The notes beneath the pieces are model-generated. The model did no database searches. It was not told where the DNA came from and saw nothing but the letters and a program-made list of their open reading frames with translations. From contig OX392538.1 of NCBI GenBank assembly GCA_947623455.1, positions 32,425,001 through 32,489,000 on the forward strand: a DNA stretch of 64,000 bases. Direction: 5' to 3'. Of this stretch, positions 12,531 to 26,700 are shown in pieces. Each line of letters starts with the position of its first letter. Within the stretch, counting starts at the first letter, position 1. Source of the DNA: Mimachlamys varia. Its lineage: Eukaryota > Mollusca > Bivalvia > Pectinida > Pectinidae. The position numbers and the translations under genes are program-made.

Positions 12531-13256
12531 AAAAATCTGTATGAACCATGAATGTCATCCTGTACTGTTCGTACAATATTCTTTTATGTGTCTGAATAAA
12601 AATAAAGAACTAATAAAGAGACAATAGACATCTGTTGAACAATTGGAATCGTACTTTAGTACAGCCTATCGCCAATAGCATTTTTGGCGTGCATCAAAAT
12701 ATGCTTACCATTTGGCGTACATTCGTTGATAGTCATAACCTTTCCCTATCACAAACATCAATGTAACAGGAGCAAATGCTTTTTTCAAGAATTTTGCCAC
12801 GTCAGTTTTCCAGAATTTACAAGCAAGAAATTATCGCCAAATGAATTTAGTTTAAATATTTTTGCGACATCATTTATGATATACTGAGTGTATGCGGGCG
12901 GATGTTTCATTTACTTCCTTTCCTGAAACGCAGTTAGGATTTTCTGAACGGGTTGTCGAGGTTTTCCTCACAATTCCGCTCCAATGTAGGAAATCAAACA
13001 TGGTAACTAGTAACATTTACGAAACACAAAACAAAATAGGATATTTTCTTAATGTTTAATACAATCAGACTGATTTCTCGATTATTTGTCAAGATGAGTT
13101 ATTATTTTTCGGTTGCAGATGAAGCTCGTTTTATAATTGAAAATGATTAAGTAAAATCGTAAGTTAATAATAACTCATCAAAGACGAAGTACAGTCAAAA
13201 ATGGAGGGCGCCATATTGGCACAAATTCCTTGTATTGTAATCTCGGACCTTCCACA

Positions 13257-13343
13257 ATGCATCTCTACATCCTGGTGATATGTGTTCTAGTATGGTGGCA
13301 GCCGGATAGAAACCAGGACACAGTCAATGGCAGACAAAAACTG
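13257..13343 (+). CDS. Possible first coding exon with signal peptide
   Basis: ATG at 13257 opens 29 codons. They start with a hydrophobic run MHLYILVICVLVWW typical of a secretory signal, then a polar stretch, and end at a strong donor (CTG then GTGAGT) in phase 0. The next plausible acceptor on this strand is the TTTTACAG before 15521. It would fuse in frame to about 52 codons derived largely from a family A repeat, with several cysteines, then a stop near 15682. Only the signal-like exon and donor are supported; a gene is not proven and the product is unknown. Confidence 0.3.
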
Positions 13344-14211
13344 GTGAGTATGACGTCACAAATTTCTGAATTCTTCATTTTCTTTTTAAAACAATCCTGA
13401 AAGGACTGATATGGTTATTATTGTTCTTTACCGTCGTGCAGTGGGCTTTCTTCGCCTAACTAGATGCTATACTGATATGTAGGTACATAATCTGACGTGA
13501 AATGTGACACTAAATTATTTTTGTAGTTCTTCTCTTGTGAGTATTTATACACGATAATTAGAAATGGTATAATACTATCGGCAATGTAATGACCAGGGTA
13601 TGATTAGGACCTCTAAACTAATTAGAGTTATCTCCCATTTATAATAATTTCACAATCCGAAAGAACATTTTGATATAGGGATATTAATGATTTATGTATG
13701 TGATTTCCATTTGAAGTTCCCAAAGAGATAAAAAGGTTGTGAATAGAGAACGGACTTTCAGAAGATATCGTTTGTCCGCATTTTGTCTATCTAAGACCTT
13801 GAGTGAGCTCCCCTTGGTCATTACACAGCAATATGGTTACCTGTGTGTCCTCTACTGAGTGGCAAATCTTAAAGGATCCCACGCCTTCCTATCATTGCTA
13901 GGGGTGATCATGCTTAATGCTCGGGCCACGCATGCACGTCAAGTCGGTCATAGTATATTATATACGGCTTTGGGAATACTGGCGTTATTAAATACATAAA
14001 TTGACACTGAGTCATTACCATTGACGATGCTTTCTGATCTTTAGAAAAAGAGGCCATTGAAGGATTAGAAATTCATGAATTTATTCTTAGAGCTAGAAGT
14101 GGGAGAGCTGGAACATGGTGTCTAAGATTGTGGCTTACCAAATAGTGCAAACACACTCACCAACCGATCATGTTTCCTCTCCGAATGCACCCCTCTTGTT
14201 TATGAACTGGA

Positions 14212-14535
14212 TTAGGTCGATTGTCGGCAGCCAGATTGCTCAATTAGTTGAGCGTCCGTCTGGCTAGAGTGCGGAAGGTCCCGGGCTCGAACCCCAGTTT
14301 CTTTGTTACATTGATGCCCGTGACCAATACCTGATTTATGCAAGTTGTATCATGCTTTGGCAGGGGACACTCGAACCTGGGTAAACAGTGGTGTATTCGG
14401 GGGGTAAAGACTGAGGAAAGTAGCGGAACTGGACTGAATTGATCGTCGGCGACCAGATGGTTTAATATTGGCTGAGCGTTCGTCTAGGGTTAAGAAGGCC
14501 CCGGGTTCGAACCCTAGTCTGGCTGTGCATGTTTC
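14212..14535 (+). mobile_element. Two tRNA-like SINE heads in tandem
   Basis: Two related segments begin near 14212 and 14440. The first has A-box-like TGCTCAATTAGTTGAGCG and B-box-like GGGCTCGAACCCC; the second has the B box GGGTTCGAACCC. They share GTCGATTGTCGG-type leaders. The stems are too damaged for functional tRNAs, so they look like SINE copies or a dimer. Confidence 0.55.
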
Positions 14536-14710
14536 CCCTACCATTACCACACTGCTAGTTTGGGCGAACACTTTCTAAGCATCATCAGTACTTGTTTGCA
14601 GTTGAACTCGTTTAACGACATTATTTCTTATTGATAAAATAAAACAACAAATGTTATTGTAAACAAAAACAAAACGTAGGATTTAATCACAAAGGTAGTC
14701 ACATGGGAAG

Positions 14711-17700
14711 TCACATGGGTAATTTACATTTAGGGTCTTTATAACAAGCTATCCAGTTCTGTCGCTGTTTTTCCACAAATGTTTTATCGCGGCAGATGGA
14801 TGGCGCAAACTCGTGGTCCGAAAAATGTCGATAGCACATCAAACCTGAAATATACACAACTGGATTAAAAATAAACCTCCAAAATAAACTTCATTTTGGT
14901 TGCAAAATTATCATTGATTAATTCTGTAAAGGGTTTCAAGATATCAATAAAAAGAAACACCAAGATCTAAATATCGCTAAGTTTTTCTTCCTTTTGGACC
15001 CTCACACAATTTGAATTCCAATAAAACAAACTACGGAAACATTCTCGATAAAACAAAATTGCCATAAATTATATTTCGCTATAAATAATCAATCAAATTC
15101 AAACATATTTTGATAATACTTCTGTTTCTTAACGACTCTTGACAATCACTTCTTGAGGATTGTACAAAAGACACGAACGAAAATAGCACCTTTATAATAT
15201 ATAATGAGACACATTCGAACGAATAATGAATCAAATAAGTGAGTTGTAATCCGATAATATGACATTATAAAATTAAAAAACTGTTTCTAGTTTACTAACA
15301 TACCAAATTGAAATTTGGTATTTTCATGAAATCATTTGACCACATTGCGATTAGCATGTGTTACCATCTCGTGTATCACCAGTCTACTGTTTACTGTTAC
15401 ATTTGTCAATTGTAGAAGTGAAATGATGATATCAGTTTTTACATAAATTCTCCTTATACCTAAGATAACTGAACAAATAGCCTTATAAACTTGTAAATAC
15501 CGATGCTGTTAATTTTACAGAAAAAGAAAAGAAAAGAAGAGAATGCGACAGAGTGTTCCGAAAGGATGAGTTGTTGCTGTTTCACCGACGAGACCCGCCA
15601 TGTAAATCTAGGTCACCGCCAAGTAAATGTCATGTCCTCAAAGAGAGAACTGAGTTGTTGTTTTTTTTTTCAAACATAGTAACATGGCATATTAATGAGC
15701 CCATTCAAATACGTTTATCTTTAAGTTCCATTATACTGTAATGTATTTTTATTATATGCACATATTTATTAATATTAAAGAAAATCTCCGAAAATAACAT
15801 TTTGCTTTATAATGTCTGATTTTGTATCGGGGGTGATACGCATTATGGACTTAACTTAATAAATAAATTGGTAAAAACTATCAAACAGATATCTTCAATC
15901 TTCAAAATTGTAATTTATACAAGGGGTCTTACTTGAATCGATCATATATGTCAGCCATGCATATAACATAAAGTTAACGCAAAAAAAAAAAGATAAAAAA
16001 TAATAGTTCATTTGCGACATGAAGCTATTGTTACTAGAGGGCTAAATCTCATTTTTACTAAGTATATGCAAATGCATTCTTGGAAGGTGATACGAGCATT
16101 GAACCCCAATGTAATCAATTCAAACCACGACCATTACATTTATAAATGATGAAATTATTGTTAGCTTAATAACGCCAATTAACATTAATTAAAACATAAG
16201 TGATTGATCTTAACAACGTCACCAGATGTTAATGAATTATTTACGACAATGAGCTTTTGCTTGTAAGGCTAGATCTTTCTTTCACAGGGATTCGAGAGAT
16301 GCAGATTGTGAAGGCTGTGAGCAACATTTTATGGTCACCTTCTTGGTCTCATTGAGAAATATCCTGCATCCTTTCTGATATCAAAGTGGACATTTTTGAA
16401 TGGTAGTATGCTCATAAGTATGCGTACTTGTTGTGATTAAAATAATGCACCACTTCTCACGTTGAGGACGTGTCATTTTCTTGGATATTGTAACAAAGTA
16501 GGCATGCTGATATGATATATCACGGTAGCTGTACCATCTGGAAGTATTAATTAGCCTAGATGCTGTGATTTGTTATTAAAGAAAACTAGTGGTTAATTAG
16601 GTCTCTGTCTATTACATCAGTAAACCGGGGCAGGGTACAGTACTGGTCAGATGATGAACACCAGCTGGAAATTAATTATTAATGCAGACGGCACTACTTT
16701 GCACACGAAGAGGGTTAGTAATTATAAGTATGAGCTAGTATTGGATAGAGGAGTATGTGTTTAGAAGGCCGTGGATTAAGACATTGACAGTCTACACGAG
16801 AGACTGCCAGGAGGGCTACAGGCTAGTGCTAGTAAAGATGTAGAAGACTTATAAGTTGACAATTGACTTAGCCAGACTGAGACACAACGCCGAAGTACTA
16901 ACAAGTTTGATGATGTTATAATACCATGAACACGTACTTGTGATGTCGGTGTAATTTACGATCACGAATAAACTGTCTATTATCCAACATTATGTGTCGT
17001 TGCTGAATTGTGTCACAGACGTGTTATTTTGGTGCCGTGACCAGGATATCGAACGGGATAACCATAATACGAAAAATGGATTCAGAGGAAGAAAGTGCAG
17101 AAGACGATGCCAGTATGACGGCCAAGCGTAACTTGAAGAAAAAACAGGGACAGAGTGGGGTGAGTGATTTAGTTTTATCCTTGACACTAAAGTAATTCTC
17201 ATTATGGCAAACATTGATGCAAGTTCTGTTTTTCAAGAAATTAATTTACAACTTTCGAGTTTATGTTCTATGGTAGGAGTACAAAATATTACCCAGATAG
17301 TTAAACCATTTTCAGGAAAACCAGAGGTATTCAAAACGTGGATAAAAGATATAGAAAAATATGCTAATTCAGTAAACTTACCGAAAGATAAATTAAACCT
17401 GGTAGCACTTCAAACTAGTACAGGGCCAGTAAGTGATTTCATTCAGAGGTATTTAAACGTAAATAAATCTACCGATTGGAATTTATTAAAGAAGGAATTG
17501 ACATCTATTTTTGATGAAATAACCGATCCCCATCATGCATGGTTATCATTAAGAAATATAAGACAGAACTCAAATGAAAATGTGCAAGTGTATGCAGAGA
17601 GATTGCTAGGAGAATCAGAATTAGTTTTAAAAGGGCAAGACAGATCAGGAGGAAACGTTTTAGAGAGTCAATTGATAGGATTATTTATTGATGGGCTTAA

Positions 17701-20700
17701 ACATGACGATATTAAATTTAAAGTTATGAGAGAAAACCCCAAATCATTTAAGGAAGCCTGTGATTACGCAGTATCAGAACAAAATCTTTTATTAAGGTTC
17801 AAATTAAGGAAAGGAGACGATAACACCCATTTTGATGGACATAAAACAAATACCGAAGACAGGAAAGATCGTCAAAAAGCAAGGGTTAAGTGTTGGGGGT
17901 GCAAAAAATGGGGACATTTTAAAATAAATTGTCGAAACACAATATGTTGGTAATGTGGGCGGGCAGGACACATACAAAGAAACTGTAGAGAGAATAAGAC
18001 GCAAAACACTTAAAAGGGAAAAGTAAAACACTCTGTTCATAAGTTAACATATGGGGGGAATGAAAAGCTAAGATGCCAGCAGAAAAGAAAAATAAGAAAT
18101 TAGTTGATAGGAAAAAGGGACGATTGTAACAAAGTAGGCATGCTGATATGATATATCACGGTAGCTGTACCATCTGGAAGTATTAATTAGCCTAGATGCT
18201 GTGATTTGTTATTAAAGAAAACTAGTGGTTAATTAGGTCTCTGTCTATTACATCAGTAAACCGGGGCAGGGTACAGTACTGGTCAGATGATGAACACCAG
18301 CTGGAAATTAATTATTAATGCAGACGGCACTACTTTGCACACGAAGAGGGTTAGTAATTATAAGTATGAGCTAGTATTGGATAGAGGAGTCTGTGTTTAG
18401 AAGGCCGTGGATTAAGACATTGACAGTCTACACGAGAGACTGCCAGGAGGGCTACAGGCTAGTGCTAGTAAAGATGTAGAAGACTTATAAGTTGACAATT
18501 GACTTAGCCAGACTGAGACACAACGCCGAAGTACTAACAAGTTTGATGATGTTATAATACCATGAACACGTACTTGTGATGTCGGTGTAATTTACGATCA
18601 CGAATAAACTGTCTATTATCCAACATTATGTGTCGTTGCTGAATTGTGTCACAATATCAACTAGATTTATACGGCGGGTAACGTCAGTAAAGCAGAAGAC
18701 ACTCTTCTGGAACGCCTGATCTTATTATCTTCAACTTTTGTCTAAGGTTTCCGTGTTAATATTTCCTTTGTTCATATTATGTCCCTGATGTAATCTATTT
18801 TAAATTTTGGGGTTATGTTTTTGTTGACGCTTCGGTTTCTCTGATTTCTTTTTTCATGGATTACATGCAATTGATTCTAGGAATGCAATACTGGCATAGA
18901 ATTTATAATACATTACCATTAAAGTTTTCAATGACGACCTTTTCCAAATGTTTAATAAACAAAATCAAAACAGAATTTACTGTTATGGTCTTTTAAGGAT
19001 GTGCTAGGTTTTAGCGATGAAGACTTCCTTTAACAATTATTTTTTTCAATGAGAAACTTTATACAACGTCATCAGGTGTGTATATATTATTTACGACAAT
19101 GACTTTTGCTTGTAAGGCCATGGAAGTAAGATAGTTCTTTCAAGGGGTTTTTCCAAATTTTTTTTCGAGAATTACATGCAATTTATTATAGGAATGTAAT
19201 ACTGACATTGAATCTATTATACATTACCATTAACTTTTTCATGATGGCTTTTTCAAAATAAACATAATCAGAACAGAATCTCGAGTATTAATTGTTTGTT
19301 TTGTGTTTTACGTCCCATCTATAGTTATAGTCATTTAAAGATATGCTAGGTTTTAGTGATCAAGAAAAGTCAGACTTCCCTGAAAAAGACCAAAGACCAA
19401 AAATTCAGTACTCTTAGGCGACTACCACACGTAGGCCGCGAACCCGCTCCCCAGAGTTGTGATTGACAATTATCGCTGTTTTAATGTTGATTAAACACCA
19501 CATTTTGTAATTAAATAAAACATGACTAATTGACCTAAAGATGATTGCCCTTTACAGCGACATAAGTACGTTGACCCCGTGCTTACCTTGGTCTTTGTCA
19601 CACTGACAGAATTCCCCGCAGTGCTCCCCGTGCTGGGCTAGCAGTGGTACACATGTACCGTTATGATTATCAATGAACGGACCTGTAAATAAAAATCCAA
19701 AGTTATGACTTGACAAGGAAATGTTCATCACAGTCCAACCTTGTCGTCTCGAAGACGACGTAACCACGAGGAAACATCCTAGATATATCCGAGTAATCGA
19801 GTTAGGCGTTTGAATATTTGGTGAGACCGACGGAATAGTTATAATTGAGCTGGATCATAAGATTTTACGAGTTCTAGACAACGAGGTTCAATTGGTGCGT
19901 ACAATAAACTCATCTTGTTATCGAAAAAAGTGGGCAGATATGGTCACTTAAAGCAATAAGAACACTCACTACGACATACTTATTATTTTAAAGACGCTTT
20001 GAAGTATCGTATAATATATACATACAAAGAGTTTACAAGACTTTTTTTAAAACATGACCAACAATGTTATTTATCATAATATATCCGCCGTTGTATTATA
20101 TAAGAGGTTTGGAAATATGACTTAATTAATTAAAATATCACACAGCTTCAACATTTCATTGCCCTTAGCAAGGTCATTGTCATTGTAGTTTAAAGCGTCT
20201 TAAAATGTTTTAAAATACGTAATAAATCCACATTGAAATCGTCATTGATATAAACTTCCAATAATTTCAGCTTTAATATTGCACTCAAAACTTCTTTAAT
20301 CATGTAAATGGAGATTTTTTACACAGAATAATCTTGTTTATACACCAATATTGCCAATACTTTATGTTTTATATATGTGAAATCTGAGTCACACAGATAC
20401 TTGGTGGTCCAGTAGTCAACATACCAACGGCGTCAAACGTTCCAGAGAGTGTGATCAACTGTCCATCTATTTCCCGACAGCACGCGTCCAGGGGACAGTC
20501 AGATGACGTATGACAGGGGATGTCCTGGGCAACGTATAAATGGGAGGCACGTACCTACGGGGGCAATTACATCACAAAATGACATCATCATAAAAACAAA
20601 AAATACAAATCTGAACATCAAACCTCGTGCACTACAGTCAGAAAGAGATGACGTAACACACACACATACTCCACCTTTTAAGTTTAGTTAAAGGGACGGT

Positions 20701-23700
20701 TTATCGAAAATAAATTAATAACACTGCATCATACAGCTGTTTCGTCCTGCTAGGACTCGTCATGGTAGGAGCCAAAATGTGTAAATCGAACTAATGTAGA
20801 AGCAGAAGGATTTGGCGCGCAAAATCCCTTGAATTTATGAATTTTGAAAAAATATAGTAATAAATAAGATCAAATCTTGTATTACTAAAGCTTGTATATT
20901 ATGAACCACGTCACTAATCAAATGAGATAACTGTGGCTATCAAGGCTCCAGCAAACCTCGGGGACAACAATTCCATCAGCAGAGTCGATATCTCGAAGTT
21001 GGTGGGACCATAAGAAAGTTATCCGAGTATTCAAGTATAGTTAGTTCGAATGATTAGTGTGATGTTCAGCGGGGACAGACAACAAAATTCTTCGAATTTC
21101 ACTGGGTCATCTAGTATTAAGAGTTCGAGATACTGAGGTTTTACTCTAAAATGAATTTTACCGTTTCTCTTTTTACAACTTTAAAATATACTATACAATA
21201 TTCGTTTACATTATGTACTTTATTTTGCTAAACACCAATTGAATACCAAAACCGACCGATTTACTAGTAACTCAATCGGATATTGTTCGAGTGACAGGTT
21301 ACCAAGTAACGACCAGTTTAATAATCCTATGATAAAATAAAATTGGTACGTTATTGATATATGTTTTATCAATCACTGGTCACATTGTTATACTTACAGT
21401 CACAACAGCAGCGAGTAGTATCACCTAGAAAAAACAAAAACAAAAAAAGAAACATTAAGAATCTATCATAAAAATATCAGAGAATACTTAAGCGTCAACA
21501 AGACTATAATCCAAACTCAACATCGATTAAACTGAACAAAATAATTACATGTAGACCCTTGTAATATGAACAAGATAATAAGACAAGGTGTTCCAGAAGA
21601 GTAAGCTTCATCAACGACATCCGCAATATCCACATCCAAGTAAATATGATGTCCTCAAAGTGAGAGCCGTGTCACCATTGTCATCAAAACAAGTACGCAC
21701 ATTAATGAGCATACTAAACAATCGTCCATTTTCATATCACACAAAGATGCAAAAAAAATCTCAATGAAACGAAGATGAATTCAGATGCCGCATTTGAAGA
21801 AATAATCATATAAAAAAAGGTATTGCATCAAAAGTATTCTTGAGATCTTGTTTTGATAATCAATGCATGTATACGTCATAGAAGTCGTGCGGCCCATCTA
21901 TCATAATCTCACTATCTGTTTTAATCGACCTTATTTGAATTAAAATGTGCACCACTAACTAGATTTCGTACATTAGATCATTAAAATTATTAATATTAAT
22001 ATATTAATAAGCATGTCGTGTATAATAAGTATTGAAGAATTTATGTTATGCGAGAATAAATTATTTTTAAAATGCATCACGTTAACGTACATGTGCCATT
22101 AAATATTTTACCTGTATACACCTATGTTATTTATTTGACAAGGCGTTGTTGGGTGGGAATAGTTGATTAAGGTATGTTACTATCAATCACCGTATATTCG
22201 TGTGACATTGATTTTGCGAATTTTGCATGTTTTATTTCATTCGCGAAAAATGTTGCTTTAAAATGAAAACGATGCTTATATCTATATTGAAATATGTTTT
22301 CTATGGGGGAAATAAAAAAAAAGAAAAGTAATCTAGCCACAATTTAATGTGAAACTTACTACTTTTCATGAATAGAATATGATATTCAATTAATTTACGA
22401 TTTAATAGTAACGTAGGCACACAACCAAATTAATGCAGCTTGAAACATATTTAACATAACGAAATAAGAAAAAAGTCATTGAGATCCTGTATACATGGCT
22501 ACATGAAAAAGGAAATTTTACTGTTACACTTCCGCGCGATTGTTTTGATGTACACGAAAATATTAGAATAAGCTTGTAGCTTTCCCAAGTTTGCCTTTAC
22601 AAAACCATAGAGTTCAATATGGCTTACACCACAGATACAGAAGGTAAAAATATTAGAGAGTATCAAAGCGTCAAAAAAGGCCATAATCCGATTAATACGA
22701 GCTCAATTGAGGTTGCTAGATTTTTTGAACGTTGATACATGTAAAACAACATAAGAAAATACCGAAGCGTCGACAAAATCGATTTAACTAGAGACAAAAT
22801 AGAACAAAGGAAAGACTTACATGGAGACCATCATAAAAGTACAAGAGAATAAGACCAGGTGTTTCGGAAGAGTAAGTGTCTTCTGCTTCATCGACGACAC
22901 CCGCCATGTTAATATTGGTCACACGAGAATAATTTGATAACCCCTTAATATTTCGAGGTTAAATGATACAATTTTCCATAAAAAAAAATTAACAACATAA
23001 TTTTCGTCAGAATGTCATGAAGTAATCTTTATATATCCAAGAGTTATCGTTCAAATGACACACACGAGACTTACATCTTTCTGATTTAGATTAAAATACA
23101 GTCGAATCAAAGAATGAGGTGACCATACAGCTGTTTTGTCCTTCTATGACTCGTAAATGGTGCTAGGCTTGGACATAAAAAGTGACGCCTAGGAAAGAGA
23201 CTGTGAGACAAAAACGACCGAAAGAAATGTCTAAATTAAGAAAGTTAATGTGCACTACATTTTATATTTTCGCGATTTTAAAACATTGAATTTCAGGAGA
23301 ATGTAATATATAATGTGCATGCATATATTCTGAACCGTGTTACCATTTACATGAATTAAAACGTGACATGCATGTTTCGGCAAACCACAGGGGCTTTCCA
23401 GACAACAAACAGTGTCGTCTATCACCGATCTCAATGGATTGCACAACAGACGCACACGAGAATAGCACATTTATAATTTTGAATAAGACACAATCGAGCC
23501 TAATAATGAATTAAACAGTGTTTATGCATCAACGATGTGTTAAGGGCGAATTGATTGACAGATCAATGAAATGTGGAGGAGAGTCATCAGTGAGTGTCAA
23601 TATGAACATTAACATTTATGAAAGGAATGTTTGAAAAGTTAAATAACATCTTTTATGTTTGGCATGTAATTGTTTTTAAATGCATATCATATGCACAGTT

Positions 23701-26700
23701 ACGTAAGTAGTAACGAATTTACATAATATTTAAGAATTAATCGCACGCCCCAGACACAGAAACGTGATACATTTGTAATTAATTCCATGCTTATGACACA
23801 AGCAATGATGTCAATACAAAATCATTTGTTACCACGCCATCACAACAAGTTATAGTATAGAAGGAGCATTTACGAAGACCTATTTATAACAAAATAATAA
23901 ATATTAATCCGACGTTCTTATATACTACTTTATCACAACCTGTAGGTCGTCTCAAAGCGGTTCACAATTAGTATCCGTGGTTACAGGACCTTAGCATCCA
24001 GCGAATATATATCGTTCTCGACTCCCTGGGGATCATACAATCGGTGATGCCATTTCGGCGCAAATAACTAGCATTCTTTAATTGCAAACACTGCCGAATC
24101 ACTATTGTCGGGGTCGGGACGCGAACTTGCAACCCTTCGATCACGAGTATAGTGTCCTTACAACAGTGCTGAACCACAACAACCTAAATATTTGTAACTG
24201 TATTTTGAACTATATTGAGGTGGACAGAGTTATTTTACTTTGCTTTAATCAAGGACACAGCAGACTATTCTGCACCATCTGATTACCTTGATCTTTACTT
24301 AGTTTATTATCAACGATGACAACTGTCTACTAAGCTTTACTATAAAGGTGACTATTTCGATTTTCCTATCGTGGAGTTTCACTTTCGTGATAGAAACATC
24401 TATGATTTTCCTACCTCTGGTGTTTACATTTCATAATTGATTCGTTATATAGGACTTGCTATTAATATCGAGGATTTCGTGGTGAATATTGGCTGCTGTC
24501 GAACAAATTTACGGCTCAGGGACTGGCGAGATGGTCGCTATAGTGTTGTTACCAAGACACATTCATATCCTTGTGTAATTTGAAGGATGACAGTTTTTTA
24601 ATATGCTCATTAGTATGCCTACTCGTTGTGAATGAGAATGAGCGAACTGTTCTCACTTTGAGGATGTGACATTTACTTAGATGTGCCGTCGTCGATGAAG
24701 CAGAAGGCACCTACTCTTCCGGATCACCTGGTCCTTATCTCTTGTACTTTACTTTTTCTATGGTCTCCTAGTAGATCATCTTTCCTTTGTTTCTATTTTG
24801 TCGCTAGTTTAATCGAATTTGAGTTTGGGATATGTTGACAGTATCCTTGACGTTGTTTTACAAAGTCCAATAAATCTATCAACCTCCATTGAGCTCGTAT
24901 TTATAATTATTGGGAGTGGTAGTTTTACAGAGAATTTATCTTAACCGTATAAAATAAATCATATTTGGATCAAAAAAGAAAAATCTCAGGTTCCTGAACA
25001 TGTTGAAATGGAGTGTAAAAAGGTCATGATGTTTTAGTTTTAATGTCGGTTAATTGGTTAATTTACTCATCTTTATGATAATCAGTCAACAAGAGCAGCA
25101 TTTTTGATATATGATTCTTTTACGTAATAAACCATAAACAACATACGCATACGCCCTACTTTTAATACTGGCGGACCGTCACGAACAAATTTTTTTCTCT
25201 CTAAATAAAATTCAGTAAATGTCTTGTCTACGACAACATTCTAAGGTACATTTGTTTATCTAGCCGCAAACTATTACAACGATTCATATCTGCCCTTGTT
25301 ATAAAGATGATGTAACACACACAAATTTAGTAATATATACCATATGCCTGGAAATGAATTTAAGTGTATCATACAGCTGTTTCGTCCATTAAGGACTTAT
25401 CAGTGATGCTTGGGCCCAAAAGATGGAAATGCAATTTTTCAAACTAGTATAGAAGCCGAAGGGTCAGGCGCGAATACCCCCTTTAATTTATGAATTGGGG
25501 AAAAAAATTAGTACCGTACTGTATAACGTCAAATCGTGTACTACGAATGTGTGTATATTACGAAGCGTGCCACTACTCAAATGAGATTACTGTGACTATG
25601 GAAGCTCCAACAAATTTTGGGGACTAAAATATTCATCTGAAGGGTCTACCACCTCCTATCCTGAAAGATAACGTAACACACCACATGCTGTATCTTTTAA
25701 AGGTGAGTCTTAACTTTTTATAAAATATAAAGGTTATCTACGGTAGAGTAGCTATCTTAAAACGTATACAACCCCCCCCCCCCCCCCCCCCACACCCATT
25801 CTCACTTGCAAATTAATATAAGGTTTTGCTCAAACTTTATTAAATAACTACGTTCAAATAAACAAAAAATATATAAACGTGATTTGATCGGCTGACACGG
25901 TGAAATTTGACCGGAAATACTTTTTGTGATTGTTACGATACAATATGTTTGCGCGCATATAGTCCGCAGTTCAATTATGTTAAGTTTAATGATAGATTGT
26001 ATAGATTCAGTTTTTAAATAATTTGATTTATTTTTTTTTGGTCTTGAAGTTGTTGCCGAAAAAACCCTTTAAAAAGTATAACGAAGTCATTTTTTTTTAA
26101 TTTTAGTTAGTGACTTTTTATATATGACCCATGTCCCTTCGGCAGCGTGTGCATCCAATTAAAGATTTTCTATTAAAGATGTGTTTTGGGAATAACACTA
26201 GGAACACATTTCTTAATGCATAAAAAATAATTTGCAATAACATCATGAAAGAAATGGGGGACAAGATAAATACCACGATTTACACAAACACGACCGGAAG
26301 TAAAACATCAGAAGAAACACTGGGTGACCTGTCACAGACACGATAAGGTCATAGAGTAAAAGGCTTGGTGTCAGATGTGGAAATGTACGAAAGAAAAGGT
26401 CAAATGTTACAGATATGCAATCATTCTAATACCACACGTTACCATACCAAATGTGAAGTTGATAAATGAAGCATGTAATTTGTTTCAACTTCAAGAGATA
26501 TTTATGGAACCTTCAATTGAATAAATTAGCTATTAGTTTAAATTAAGTTCTATGAAACCAAGATGATAAACTATTAATGTACAAAGATGTGCTTTTTTTA
26601 CAACAAGATTTATGTTAAGTCGTAAAAAGAATCATAGCTCTAAGAAGTATAAAGGGATAATCTATTGTAATAAACCGTGATACACAGTTGACACCATATG

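Larger units (their letters stand above)
16489..18653 (+). mobile_element. Gag-only LTR retrotransposon (TR-GAG-like, non-autonomous)
   Basis: The LTRs at 16489-17017 and 18125-18653 are 529 bp each, start TGTAACAAAG and end GTGTCACA. I saw a single difference between them (GAGTATGTG versus GAGTCTGTG). A 4-bp target duplication ATAT flanks the element (16485-16488 and 18654-18657). A primer-site-like TGGTGCCGTGACC lies at 17030, and a purine run AGGAAAAAGGGA precedes the 3' LTR. The interior is only 1107 bp and codes for Gag alone, with no protease, reverse transcriptase, RNase H or integrase. It must depend on enzymes from a related full element. Near-identical LTRs imply recent insertion. 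Confidence 0.9.

Noticed and set aside
18125..18653. Two overlapping independent insertions rather than an LTR pair
   Set aside because: TG...CA ends, equal length, shared orientation and matching 4-bp flanks fit one LTR element.
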